NCBI RefSeq assembly: GCF_042654525.1
Contig: NZ_JBHSGP010000014.1
Location: forward strand, 62,001-126,000
Direction: 5' to 3'
Source of the DNA: Geojedonia litorea
Lineage (GTDB): Bacteria; Bacteroidota; Bacteroidia; Flavobacteriales; Flavobacteriaceae
Length of the DNA stretch: 64,000 bases
Numbering within the stretch: the first letter of the stretch is position 1; each line of letters begins with the position of its first letter. A program made the position numbers and the translations under genes. Positions 1 to 8,185 of the stretch are shown here, piece by piece. A model generated the notes under the pieces. It worked only from the letters and a program-made list of their open reading frames with translations, was not told the DNA's origin and made no database searches.

Positions 1-796
1 ATTTTGTAAAAGGTGCTGGCGCAACGAATCTACTTGGCAAGCTACTATCTGTATTATACAAGAGTTCTTTTTCAATAAAATAACGCCATATATAACTTTC
101 ATTAGAAATGGCCCAATCCAACTGTTCTTGAGAATATCCTATTTTTTCAGCATCCGAAATAAAAGGAACCATTTTATCTTTAAAATAAAGCAACTTTCCA
201 AAGTAAATCAACTCGTCCAATAAAGTTTTTCTCTGTGATTGAAAACTATATTTTTCTCCATAGTTTGCGGCTAAATCTGATACAATTTGAGACTCCTTCA
301 TGTTTTGTGATAAGTACTTGGGTATATCACCATAAAATTCATGCTCAGTCCCCAAATAATTATCTAAGGCTATTAAAACAATGGTATCTGTGGCAATAGT
401 TTTGTTTCTATAATCCACGAAATTGGTAAGTGTTATTACCCTGGGAATACTAAATGTTTTATCGTAGTATTTTAGATGCTGAAATAATTGTTTTAGTTCA
501 TTATTAATCGTTCTCAAGTCTCCAAAGGCCTTATCAACTTCAGTCAACAGCTGCTGCTGCAAGGTGTCATTTAGATTACTTATCCAAACCGAATCACTTA
601 TTCGCTTTGGGAATAAAAACGGAAAAGTACTTTTAAGTTTTGGTAAATCCTCTGGCTGTGCTTCTGCAAAGGCTCTATCAAATCTTTCAATAGTAAAATT
701 GACATCAATTTTAGCAATTTCTTTTTCAATGGCCTCGTCCTTTTTACAGCCTAAAATCGTAACAATAGTAAAAAACAGAATAAGCTTCCTATACAT
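1..796 (-). CDS. gldB: Gliding motility lipoprotein GldB (partial, C-terminus outside window)
   Basis: The minus-strand frame is open from an ATG at 796 to the left edge, giving about 265 visible residues and no stop. The N-terminus is a lipoprotein signal peptide (MYRK, a hydrophobic stretch, lipobox ILGC with Cys17), so the product should be membrane-anchored. It contains the IERFDRAF segment shortly after the anchor, and as a whole it resembles GldB, a lipoprotein required for gliding in Flavobacterium. GldB is commonly found beside nadE in this family, and here nadE is divergently transcribed 81 bp away. The C-terminal end and any following gldC cannot be seen. Identification rests on memory of the family plus context. 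Confidence 0.82.
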   Translation of the reverse strand, partial: MYRKLILFFTIVTILGCKKDEAIEKEIAKIDVNFTIERFDRAFAEAQPEDLPKLKSTFPFLFPKRISDSVWISNLNDTLQQQLLTEVDKAFGDLRTINNELKQLFQHLKYYDKTFSIPRVITLTNFVDYRNKTIATDTIVLIALDNYLGTEHEFYGDIPKYLSQNMKESQIVSDLAANYGEKYSFQSQRKTLLDELIYFGKLLYFKDKMVPFISDAEKIGYSQEQLDWAISNESYIWRYFIEKELLYNTDSSLPSRFVAPAPFTK

Positions 797-838
797 AAAA
801 CTTAATAGTTATAATTTTTATTACTTCCTTGTTTGGGT

Positions 839-846
839 TATTTTTG
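839..846 (+). promoter_or_regulatory. Candidate -7 element for nadE
   Basis: TATTTTTG matches TAnnTTTG and ends 31 bp before the nadE ATG. No convincing -33 TTTG is seen at the expected distance, so this is tentative. Confidence 0.3.
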
Positions 847-850
847 TTTG

Positions 851-884
851 CAAATGTAACTATTTAAAACTTTAAAAATGCAAA
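851..884 (-). promoter_or_regulatory. Candidate Bacteroidota promoter for gldB
   Basis: On the minus strand TACATTTG (858 to 851) fits the Bacteroidota -7 consensus TAnnTTTG exactly. TTTG (884 to 881) lies 22 bp upstream, within the usual -33 range. It lies 55 bp upstream of the gldB ATG. The upstream part overlaps the first codons of nadE. Confidence 0.4.
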
Positions 885-1666
885 CAGAACAGGTTGTTGA
901 ATACATTGTTAATTGGTTAAAAGATTATGCGACAAACGCAAAAGTTAATGGATTTGTTGTAGGAATCTCTGGCGGAATTGATTCAGCCGTTACATCTACC
1001 CTTTGTGCCAAAACCGGTTTGGACGTGCTTTGTATCGAAATGCCTATTCATCAAGCCGCGAGTCATGTGAGTCGAGCACAAGAACATATTACTCAATTAA
1101 AACAACGGTTTGATAATGTAAAAGATATTAGAGTAGACCTCACCCCAGTTTTTGAAGAATTCAAAACGGAAATTTCGTTAGAAGGCAAACAAACTACTGT
1201 CGACATGGCTTTGGCCAATACCCGCGCTCGATTACGAATGACCACCTTATATTACCATGCTGGTTTACTGGGATTGTTAGTTGCAGGAACAGGAAATAAA
1301 GTTGAAGATTTTGGCGTAGGATTTTATACAAAGTATGGTGATGGCGGCGTAGACTTAAGTCCAATCGCCGATTTATTAAAATCTGAAGTTTATGCACTAG
1401 GTAACTTCTTAAAAGTTCCAGAATCTATAATGAAGGCTGCTCCAAGTGATGGCCTTTTTGGTGATGCTCGTAGTGATGAAGATCAAATAGGTGCCTCCTA
1501 TCCAGAATTAGAATGGGCCATGCAAATGAAGAGTGAAGGTAAAACTATTGATCATTTTGAAGGTAGACAACGTGAAGTTTTTCAAATTTTCAGCAGGTTC
1601 AACAATGCTAACATGCACAAAATGAAACCTATACCCGTTTGTGAAATTCCACAGCATTTAAAATAA
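878..1666 (+). CDS. nadE: NH3-dependent NAD+ synthetase NadE
   Basis: Catalyses the ATP-dependent amidation of deamido-NAD+ to NAD+ in the cytoplasm, the last step of NAD synthesis. The 262-residue length fits the short ammonia-dependent class without an N-terminal glutaminase domain. The adenylation P-loop SGGIDS is at residues 31-36. The GTGNKVED segment and the following GVGFYTKYGDGGVDLSPI block match the family. The ATG at 878 fits the usual N-terminus, with the first helix before the P-loop. It is monocistronic and divergent from gldB. Confidence 0.95.
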   Translation: MQTEQVVEYIVNWLKDYATNAKVNGFVVGISGGIDSAVTSTLCAKTGLDVLCIEMPIHQAASHVSRAQEHITQLKQRFDNVKDIRVDLTPVFEEFKTEISLEGKQTTVDMALANTRARLRMTTLYYHAGLLGLLVAGTGNKVEDFGVGFYTKYGDGGVDLSPIADLLKSEVYALGNFLKVPESIMKAAPSDGLFGDARSDEDQIGASYPELEWAMQMKSEGKTIDHFEGRQREVFQIFSRFNNANMHKMKPIPVCEIPQHLK

Positions 1667-1787
1667 TTCAACTTAATAACACAAGATTCTTTATAAAGAT
1701 GTCGATTTTTTTAGTAACTTTAACTGTCAGATCTTACCTCCAATTGAATTTATTACTTAAGTTTTAACCTTTAACCGACCTGTAGCC

Positions 1788-2417
1788 ATGATTAAAGTAC
1801 TCGTTGTAGATAATCATCCAATTGTAAGAACTGGCCTTAAATTATATTTTGAAGGCGTTCCTGACATTACTGTAGTGGGCACTCTTAAAAGTGGTATTGA
1901 AATTTTTGAATTTGTTAGACGCTATCCTGTTGATGTTATCATTTCAGAAATAGATTTACCTGAATTGAATGGCATTACGGCACTACGAGCCATAAAAAAG
2001 GAACATCATCATCTTAAAGTTATTATGTTTAGCCATCATTCTGAATCTATTTATGCTTTAAGTACCTTAAAAGCTGGCGCATCTGGTTACTTGTCAAAAA
2101 CTGTAGAAGTTGAAACTATAAAAGAAGCCATCTATAAAGTTCAAAATGGTGGCACATATTTAAGTGACCAAATGAACAAACAATTAAATTACAGTGATAG
2201 CCGAAAATCTGGTGGTCGCATGTATAAACGTTTGTCTACACGAGAAGTGGAAGTGCTGAAGCTCTTATCTTCTGGAAAGAAAAACAAAGAAATCGCTTTA
2301 GAATTAGACATTAATGAAAAAACCGTAAGCACCTATAAAGCACGCTTGTATAAAAAACTTAATGTCAATAATCTCGTTGATCTTATGCATCAGGCTAAGC
2401 AAATGGAACTCAATTAA
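1788..2417 (+). CDS. NarL/FixJ-type response regulator with Glu at the phosphoacceptor site
   Basis: A 209-residue two-domain regulator: receiver domain about 1-120 and LuxR-type helix-turn-helix about 145-209 (RLSTREVEVLKLLSSGKKNKEIA, then NEKTVSTYKARLYKKL). Receiver landmarks are Asp8-Asn9, Ser82 and Lys104. The residue aligned with the phosphorylated aspartate, in the segment ISEIDLP, is Glu54. Asp-to-Glu at this position often mimics phosphorylation, so this regulator may act without a kinase. No kinase gene lies next to it. Its stop overlaps the stop of the convergent dnaG by 4 bp. The target genes are unknown. Confidence 0.85.
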   Translation: MIKVLVVDNHPIVRTGLKLYFEGVPDITVVGTLKSGIEIFEFVRRYPVDVIISEIDLPELNGITALRAIKKEHHHLKVIMFSHHSESIYALSTLKAGASGYLSKTVEVETIKEAIYKVQNGGTYLSDQMNKQLNYSDSRKSGGRMYKRLSTREVEVLKLLSSGKKNKEIALELDINEKTVSTYKARLYKKLNVNNLVDLMHQAKQMELN

Positions 2418-4384
2418 ACTTTGGCTCCGATAACTTTCCCTAATTTTCTGGAGAGCAGCATTTTCAACCCTAAATAATCTTTTACGTCTTCTAAAATACC
2501 TTTTGAGTTTGATTCCTCCCTCAAAGTGTCTTGTTGATATTCGGCCACTTTTTTATCAATTAAAAAGCAACGCAAACTTAAAATGGTTTGATTTACTAAT
2601 TGGGCTATAGACTCGGTTTTTTCTTTAGGAATAATATGATTACGTTCCCAATCGTGTAATGCGTAACGTTCATCTTCCATCAAAATTGTCGTTACCTCAT
2701 TTGCCGTTTCCATATCCAATTTATTGACAAAATCTTTTGTTGAAAATTCAGGTTCTTGATGCAAAGTGTCTATTATGGTATAATACAACGCTTTAAATTT
2801 AGGGTGACTAAACTGCATCTCATCTTCTTGAAGATCTAAATAAATTTTTTCAAACACCTTAGCTTTATGGATTACAGGTTCTAGTTTTAAGTCTCCTGTT
2901 TTTTCATCTTCCTTTAAAACCAGATCTTCAAAGTCTTCGGTTTCATTGCCGTACAACAGTAAAATTTCAATGATTTTGCGCTCGAGTTCATATTGAAGAT
3001 TTACCTTTTGTTTTGGTTGTTCATCTTTTATAACTTGAAATGCCTTCTGCTCGGTTTTAAATTTTGTATTGGCATCCTGAACCTCCTTTTTGTTGATTTG
3101 CGCCAAAGTACTAAACAACACATTTTCGCTAATATCCATGATGCGAGAACATTCCTGAATATAAATTTCCCGCTTGATTTGATCAGGAATTTTGGAAATA
3201 CTATTCACAATATCTCTAATGGTCTCGGCCTTTTTAATGGGATCATTTTTAGCATCCAACATTAATAACGATGCCTTAAACTGAATAAAGTCCTTCGCGT
3301 TTTCTTCAAGATAAATTGTCAATTCTTCAAGCGTATTTTGCTTGGCAAAACTATCAGGATCTTCACCCTCTGGAAAGCTACACACCTTAACGTTCATTCC
3401 TTGTTCTAGAATCAAATCTATCCCACGAATTGAAGCTCTAATCCCTGCTGCATCACCATCAAAAAGTACAGTAATGTTTTTTGTTAGCCTGTTTATAAGT
3501 CTAATCTGCTCTGGCGTTAATGCAGTTCCAGATGAGGCTACAACATTTTTAATCCCTGTTTGATGAAACTGAATTACGTCGGTATAGCCCTCTACCAAAT
3601 AACAATTATCCTCTTTTGCTATACTTTGTTTAGCATGGTAAAGACCGTAAAGCACTTTGCTTTTATGATACACCTCACTTTCAGGAGAATTTAAATATTT
3701 AGCAGCTTTCTTGTCGTTTCCTAAAATACGCCCACCAAATCCCAAAACACGACCACTCATACTATGAATTGGAAACATGACACGCCCTTTAAAACGGTCA
3801 AATTTCCTGTCTTCTTTCACGATGGTCAATCCTGTTTTTTCAAGATAATCTAGCTGATAGGCTTTTTTTATGGCTTCATCAGTGAAAGCCTGCCATTCTT
3901 CAAGAGAGTATCCTAAATTGAATTTTTTGATGGTCTCATTAGTAAAGCCGCGTTCCTTAAAATAACTCAAACCAATGGCCTGTCCTTGATCGGTTTTAAA
4001 GAGATTTTTCTGGAAATAATCACTGGCAAATTCGTTCACTAAATAAAGGCTTTCACGCTCGTTAGCTTCTTCCTTTTGTTCATTAGTTTGCTCGGTTTCT
4101 TCAATTTCGATATTATATTTTTTGGCAAGGTATTTAATCGCTTCAGGGTAGGTAAAGTGTTCATGCTCCATTAAAAAGGTTACCGCATTTCCACCTTTAC
4201 CACTCGAAAAATCTTTCCATATTTGTTTTACTGGAGACACCATGAAGCTTGGGGTTCGTTCGTCACTAAATGGGCTTAAACCCTTAAAATTACTGCCTGA
4301 TTTTTTAAGCTGAACAAAATCACCAATAACCTCCTCTACTCGAGCGGTTTCAAATACTTGTTCTATGGTAGATTTTGATATCAA
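2414..4384 (-). CDS. dnaG: DNA primase DnaG lacking zinc ligands
   Basis: Synthesises RNA primers for replication. The order is: zinc-ribbon-like N-terminal domain (about 1-100), RNA polymerase/TOPRIM catalytic core (VEGYTD at about 266-271 and DGDAAG further on), and a C-terminal DnaB-interaction region, 656 residues in total. The fold of the N-terminal domain is recognisable (FKGLSPF, TPSFMVSP, SGKGGN). However, the positions that bind zinc in other primases are Ser37, Ser40, Asp58 and Ser61, so no Cys/His ligand set remains. The catalytic acidic motifs look intact. The start is TTG at 4384; no in-frame ATG lies close by, and the resulting MISKSTI start fits flavobacterial primases. Confidence 0.93.
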   Translation of the reverse strand: MISKSTIEQVFETARVEEVIGDFVQLKKSGSNFKGLSPFSDERTPSFMVSPVKQIWKDFSSGKGGNAVTFLMEHEHFTYPEAIKYLAKKYNIEIEETEQTNEQKEEANERESLYLVNEFASDYFQKNLFKTDQGQAIGLSYFKERGFTNETIKKFNLGYSLEEWQAFTDEAIKKAYQLDYLEKTGLTIVKEDRKFDRFKGRVMFPIHSMSGRVLGFGGRILGNDKKAAKYLNSPESEVYHKSKVLYGLYHAKQSIAKEDNCYLVEGYTDVIQFHQTGIKNVVASSGTALTPEQIRLINRLTKNITVLFDGDAAGIRASIRGIDLILEQGMNVKVCSFPEGEDPDSFAKQNTLEELTIYLEENAKDFIQFKASLLMLDAKNDPIKKAETIRDIVNSISKIPDQIKREIYIQECSRIMDISENVLFSTLAQINKKEVQDANTKFKTEQKAFQVIKDEQPKQKVNLQYELERKIIEILLLYGNETEDFEDLVLKEDEKTGDLKLEPVIHKAKVFEKIYLDLQEDEMQFSHPKFKALYYTIIDTLHQEPEFSTKDFVNKLDMETANEVTTILMEDERYALHDWERNHIIPKEKTESIAQLVNQTILSLRCFLIDKKVAEYQQDTLREESNSKGILEDVKDYLGLKMLLSRKLGKVIGAKV

Positions 4385-4481
4385 ATTTGAAGATTTTAAA
4401 GTGTATAAAATTAATATAATCTATTGGAAGTAAAAATTTAATGCTAGCATAAATCAAATCCTATTCAAAATGAATAATAAC

Positions 4482-4514
4482 AAAAAAACCCCAACTGATA
4501 AGTTGAAGTTTTTG
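4482..4514 (-). terminator. Rho-independent terminator of the ECF sigma operon
   Basis: On the minus strand the hairpin CAACT-TATC-AGTTG is extended by flanking bases and followed by GGGG and seven T. It lies just downstream of the stop at 4535. The stem is short. Confidence 0.55.
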
Positions 4515-4534
4515 AAACTATTTTTTATTAGCGT

Positions 4535-5614
4535 TTAATCTAAATCAAAACGCAGTCCTAATGATATATTATTTTGATCAATAGCTTGATCTTTAAACAA
4601 CGAATTTAAATCATACTTTGCATATAAACTCACATTATCGATTCCTACATATGCACTCAAACCATAAATAAAGTCTGACGTGTTATAGTTGCGTCTAATT
4701 TTTTGTTTGACTCTATCACCATCTTCTTTAAAACGTAGTTTTTGTTGGGTTCCAATATTAAACCCAGCATACCCACCAACACCTATTTTAAATTTATTAT
4801 GGGTTGAATACCTGAAATAATTGTCTCTTTCTACTTTTTTCGAAGGTCCAAATTCAAAATGTATTGGAACAACTAAGTTAGTCACTCGAAATTCAGATTC
4901 GATTAGATCAGTCGGAAAATCTTCTAAAGTGGTAACATCACCATTTTGAACGAAGTATTTATCGTCCTGTGGGGATAATTTATTCCATTGAAATGAGAAT
5001 CCATATTTTAATCGAAAAGCATTGGAGTTTTGAAAAACTCTAGTTTTCCAAGCCCAGCCCAATTCAACAAAACCAGAGCCCAAAGTTTTATAGGAATCAC
5101 CAATAGATTCACCATCAATCAACGTGTTATTGACACCAATCGCGAAGACAAGCTCACTAGATGAGCGCTTATCATATTTACGGTATTTATTATGTTGATT
5201 TTTTATCCTAAAACCTGCGAAACTTTCGTTTTCTCCACCTATACTAATGCCAATATAATCGCCTTTATCGGAATCATCTCTGTCATATCCTTCAGCATTA
5301 CGTTTAAGTAACTCTATTTTGTTGTCTAAAATTGCTAAACGGTTTTCAATATTTAGAGCACGCTTTTGAGCTGCTTCCTTTTTAAGATTTTCAGCTTCGG
5401 CTTCAGTAAGTTCTCCTTGATCCAAACGTAGATTAATCGCTTCGACCTCTTTTTTGAGAAGTTCCCGTTCTTCATTTTTAATGGTTTCTTTTAAGTCTTG
5501 AAGTGACTCAATTTTAATGGAATTGTTTGTTTTTTGATCTGTGTCTTGCGCATTTAGGTTGCCGGCATGAAGGCATAGCATACCTAGCACAACAAATTTG
5601 GTAATTGTGTTCAT
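4535..5614 (-). CDS. Secreted coiled-coil / outer-membrane beta-barrel-like protein
   Basis: 359 residues. A signal peptide (MNTITKFVVLGMLCLHAGNLNAQ) is followed by a Lys/Glu/Leu-rich coiled-coil segment at about 30-105. The C-terminal half has alternating aromatic and polar strands and ends in the pattern SLGLRFDLD, as expected for an outer-membrane beta-barrel. It is the third gene of an operon behind an ECF sigma factor and a single-pass membrane protein, so it may be a target or sensor partner of that system. No specific function is recognised. Confidence 0.7.
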   Translation of the reverse strand: MNTITKFVVLGMLCLHAGNLNAQDTDQKTNNSIKIESLQDLKETIKNEERELLKKEVEAINLRLDQGELTEAEAENLKKEAAQKRALNIENRLAILDNKIELLKRNAEGYDRDDSDKGDYIGISIGGENESFAGFRIKNQHNKYRKYDKRSSSELVFAIGVNNTLIDGESIGDSYKTLGSGFVELGWAWKTRVFQNSNAFRLKYGFSFQWNKLSPQDDKYFVQNGDVTTLEDFPTDLIESEFRVTNLVVPIHFEFGPSKKVERDNYFRYSTHNKFKIGVGGYAGFNIGTQQKLRFKEDGDRVKQKIRRNYNTSDFIYGLSAYVGIDNVSLYAKYDLNSLFKDQAIDQNNISLGLRFDLD

Positions 5615-5679
5615 AAGTGTTTATTTAATGATTAATGATTCTTTTTTACACCTCGAAAGGTTTAATGTGATATTTGATT

Positions 5680-6471
5680 TTAATTGTTACGTTCGGCTAC
5701 TGCTGTTTTTACAGTTTCATAATTACTTTTAAGAGCTTCAAAGACCTTGGCTCTAAACGATTGATCCAGATCTGCTTCAACGTCTTGAAGAAGTGCATTA
5801 GCATCTACCGTACGGGTTTTTTCGTTATATATTCTGTTCGTTAAAATTTCCTTTTCGGCCCGTTTTAAAAGGACATCTATTTCAGCTTCGGTGATTGTGC
5901 TATTTTCAGACTTTAGCCTGTTAATTTCGTTAACAACAGCATCGACTTTAGCATTTTCAAAATCAGAAACAGATAATGAAGACTCCTTTAAATTGTTATG
6001 AACTCCTAAAGCTTCTGTTAAAGGCAAATTGGCTTCTCCTTTCAAATCTGGTTTCTGTTTATTTTTAGCAACATTATTATTTGAAGATATAAGTGTTTTG
6101 AGTTCCTTTTGTTCAATAATATTATCAGAATCATTGCTTACTATTTCTGATTTTGTTGGTTCTTCAGAAATAATCGCCTTATCATTTAAAACATTACTTT
6201 CATTTGGAGCTTGAATATCTTCGCTAATTGGTGTTTCGACCAAAACTGGCTCAATGATTTCTTGCTTTTGGCCTTTAAAAAATAAGCTCGTTACCAATAG
6301 TATACCTACTAGACTAGCTGCAATTCCAAACCACCAAAACTTCGATTTGTTCTGTTTATGATCTTGAGCATCCAAACGATTGGCTAATAAATTCCAAGCA
6401 TCTTCAGATGGTTGTATTGTTCGCTTTTCAAGCTTTTCTTTGAGTTTTTCTTCAAATTTAATTGGTGCCAT
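5680..6471 (-). CDS. Single-pass membrane protein, probable anti-sigma-type partner of ECF factor
   Basis: 263 residues. The first 40 are cytoplasmic and helical (FEEKLKEKLEKR, then PSEDAWNLLANRLD), as in anti-sigma N-termini. One transmembrane segment follows at about 46-66 (FWWFGIAASLVGILLVTSLFF), then a long periplasmic, Glu/Asn/Lys-rich, largely disordered or helical part. It overlaps the end of the upstream sigma gene by 14 bp, which implies coupled translation. Topology and position suggest it holds or releases the sigma factor. The zinc-type anti-sigma motif HxxxCxxC is absent, so this role is inferred. Confidence 0.65.
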   Translation of the reverse strand: MAPIKFEEKLKEKLEKRTIQPSEDAWNLLANRLDAQDHKQNKSKFWWFGIAASLVGILLVTSLFFKGQKQEIIEPVLVETPISEDIQAPNESNVLNDKAIISEEPTKSEIVSNDSDNIIEQKELKTLISSNNNVAKNKQKPDLKGEANLPLTEALGVHNNLKESSLSVSDFENAKVDAVVNEINRLKSENSTITEAEIDVLLKRAEKEILTNRIYNEKTRTVDANALLQDVEADLDQSFRAKVFEALKSNYETVKTAVAERNN

Positions 6472-7021
6472 AGCTTGTTGTATTTAATTTTTTAATCTCT
6501 TGTTGTAACAACTGTCGCGCTTTGAACAGTTGCGATTTTGAAGTGCCTTCAGAAATGTTTAGCAATTCGGCAATTTCATTATGCTTATAGCCTTCAATCG
6601 CGTACATTACAAATACCATTTTGTAACCTTCTGGCAATTCATCAATAAGTTGTTGAATTTGTGCAACTTCAATTTCGCTTTTTATATTGTTTTCATAATC
6701 TTGAGGTGACTGAACGTCTTCAATTGAAAATTCAATTTGCCTTTGTTGTCTCAAGAATGAAATGGATTCTCTAACCATAATTTTTCGTAACCAACCTTCA
6801 AAACTTCCTTCATTTTTAAAATTCTTCAAATTGGTAAAGGCTTTAAAAAATGCATTCAACATCACACCTTCTGCATTATGCACATCTTTTACATAATACC
6901 TACACACGCTTAACATTTTGGGAGCATACATATCATACAACACACGCTGCGCATCACGATTATTTTTCGTGGCATTTTGAATTAATTCAACATGATTTGT
7001 GTTTAGCTGGATAACTTTCAA
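6458..7021 (-). CDS. ECF-type RNA polymerase sigma factor
   Basis: 187 residues with sigma region 2 (about 20-90: YDMYAPKMLSVCRYYVKD, then GWLRKIMVRESISFLRQQ) and region 4 (about 128-180: ELPEGYKMVFVMYAIEGYKHNEIAELLNISEGTSKSQLFKARQLL, a helix-turn-helix). There is no region 1.1 or 3, so it belongs to the extracytoplasmic function class. The start is a TTG at 7021; the MKVIQL start matches relatives and no ATG is nearby. A likely self-recognised promoter lies 30-58 bp upstream. It heads an operon with a membrane protein and a predicted outer-membrane protein. Confidence 0.9.
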   Translation of the reverse strand: MKVIQLNTNHVELIQNATKNNRDAQRVLYDMYAPKMLSVCRYYVKDVHNAEGVMLNAFFKAFTNLKNFKNEGSFEGWLRKIMVRESISFLRQQRQIEFSIEDVQSPQDYENNIKSEIEVAQIQQLIDELPEGYKMVFVMYAIEGYKHNEIAELLNISEGTSKSQLFKARQLLQQEIKKLNTTSYGTN

Positions 7022-7050
7022 AATACTGTTTGTTAGGTCTTCTATTTATA

Positions 7051-7079
7051 AAGACGCAAAAGTTGTGCAAATGGTTGCC
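7051..7079 (-). promoter_or_regulatory. Candidate autoregulatory ECF sigma promoter
   Basis: On the minus strand GGCAACC (7079 to 7073) is followed by a 16 bp spacer and CGTCTT (7056 to 7051). An AAC-containing -35 and a CGTC-containing -10 spaced by about 16 bp is the classic ECF promoter layout. It ends about 30 bp before the sigma TTG start. It does not resemble the housekeeping TAnnTTTG promoters elsewhere in this window. Confidence 0.55.
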
Positions 7080-7138
7080 TGAAGGTTAAAAAAAATCAAA
7101 GATTATTAGTTTGGGGAATTGAAAAAGCAAAAACATTC

Positions 7139-8116
7139 TTACTTTTTTCTATCGATGACATAATTTACCATCAATTCTAGAGCCTCTTTAAATTCTGATT
7201 TTGGATAGACTTCCAGAAGTGTTAAGGCTTCTTGCTGAAACGATTTCATTTTGGTCACGGCATAATCTAAACCTCCATTTGTTTTTACAAAAGCTATGAC
7301 CTCTTTTACGCGTTGTTTGTCCTTATTATGATTTTTGATAGAATTAATTAACCAGGCCTTCTCTTTTGCCGTACAAATATTAAGCACATGAATAAGTGGC
7401 AAAGTCATTTTTTGCTCTTTGATGTCGATTCCTGTAGGCTTGCCAATTTGCATTTCACCATAATCAAAAAGGTCATCCTTAATTTGAAATGCCATACCAA
7501 TCAATTCGCCAAATTTTCGCATAGTTTCTACTTCGGGCGAATTTGGTTTAACAGAAGCTGCTCCCAAACTGCAACAAGCCGCAATTAAGGTGGCTGTTTT
7601 TTGACGGATGATATCGTAATAGATGTCTTCGGTAATATCTAGTTTGCGTGCCTTTTCGATTTGAAGTAACTCGCCTTCGCTCATTTCACGAACAGCAACC
7701 GAAATGATTTTTAACAGATCGAAATCATTATTATCAATTGAAAGTAGTAAGCCTTTGGACAATAAATAATCCCCAATTAAAACGGCAATTTTATTTTTCC
7801 ATAATGCATTTATTGAAAAAAAACCTCTACGTCTGTTACTGTCATCAACAACATCATCATGCACCAAGGTGGCCGTATGAATCAACTCTATGACGGATGC
7901 CCCACGATATGTTCGTTCACTTACTTCGCCATTATTGATCATTTTCGCAACTAAAAACACAAACATAGGTCGCATTTGTTTGCCCTTTCTGTTAACTATG
8001 TAGTGGGTTATACGGTTAAGTAAGGCTACCTTACTAGACATGGAGAGCAGGAACTTTTGTTCAAAAAGCTCCATTTCATAGGCAATTGGCTGGTTTATTT
8101 GTTCTACTATTTTCAA
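7139..8116 (-). CDS. Polyprenyl diphosphate synthase (isoprenoid quinone side chain)
   Basis: A 325-residue trans-prenyltransferase that extends allylic diphosphates with isopentenyl diphosphate. The first aspartate-rich motif is HDDVVDD in helix D with the following RRRG, and the second is IKDDLFDY. The Lys-Gly-Lys-x-x-R substrate motif KGKQMRP is also present. Length and sequence fit the IspB/octaprenyl-type group, which probably provides the menaquinone tail in this organism; chain length cannot be read from the sequence. The start is TTG at 8116 (MKIVEQI), and the next Met is at residue 15. It stands alone between the sigma operon and the phosphodiesterase fusion. Confidence 0.88.
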   Translation of the reverse strand: MKIVEQINQPIAYEMELFEQKFLLSMSSKVALLNRITHYIVNRKGKQMRPMFVFLVAKMINNGEVSERTYRGASVIELIHTATLVHDDVVDDSNRRRGFFSINALWKNKIAVLIGDYLLSKGLLLSIDNNDFDLLKIISVAVREMSEGELLQIEKARKLDITEDIYYDIIRQKTATLIAACCSLGAASVKPNSPEVETMRKFGELIGMAFQIKDDLFDYGEMQIGKPTGIDIKEQKMTLPLIHVLNICTAKEKAWLINSIKNHNKDKQRVKEVIAFVKTNGGLDYAVTKMKSFQQEALTLLEVYPKSEFKEALELMVNYVIDRKK

Positions 8117-8185
8117 TAGTGACTATATAAGGATATACATCACAAACGTACTAAAAATGTAATTGAAAAGCTATTTTGGCGAATT

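Noticed and set aside
564..875. Plus-strand 103-codon frame at the left edge
   Set aside because: It lies mostly antisense to gldB, which has a lipoprotein signal and family resemblance; the plus frame has no such support.
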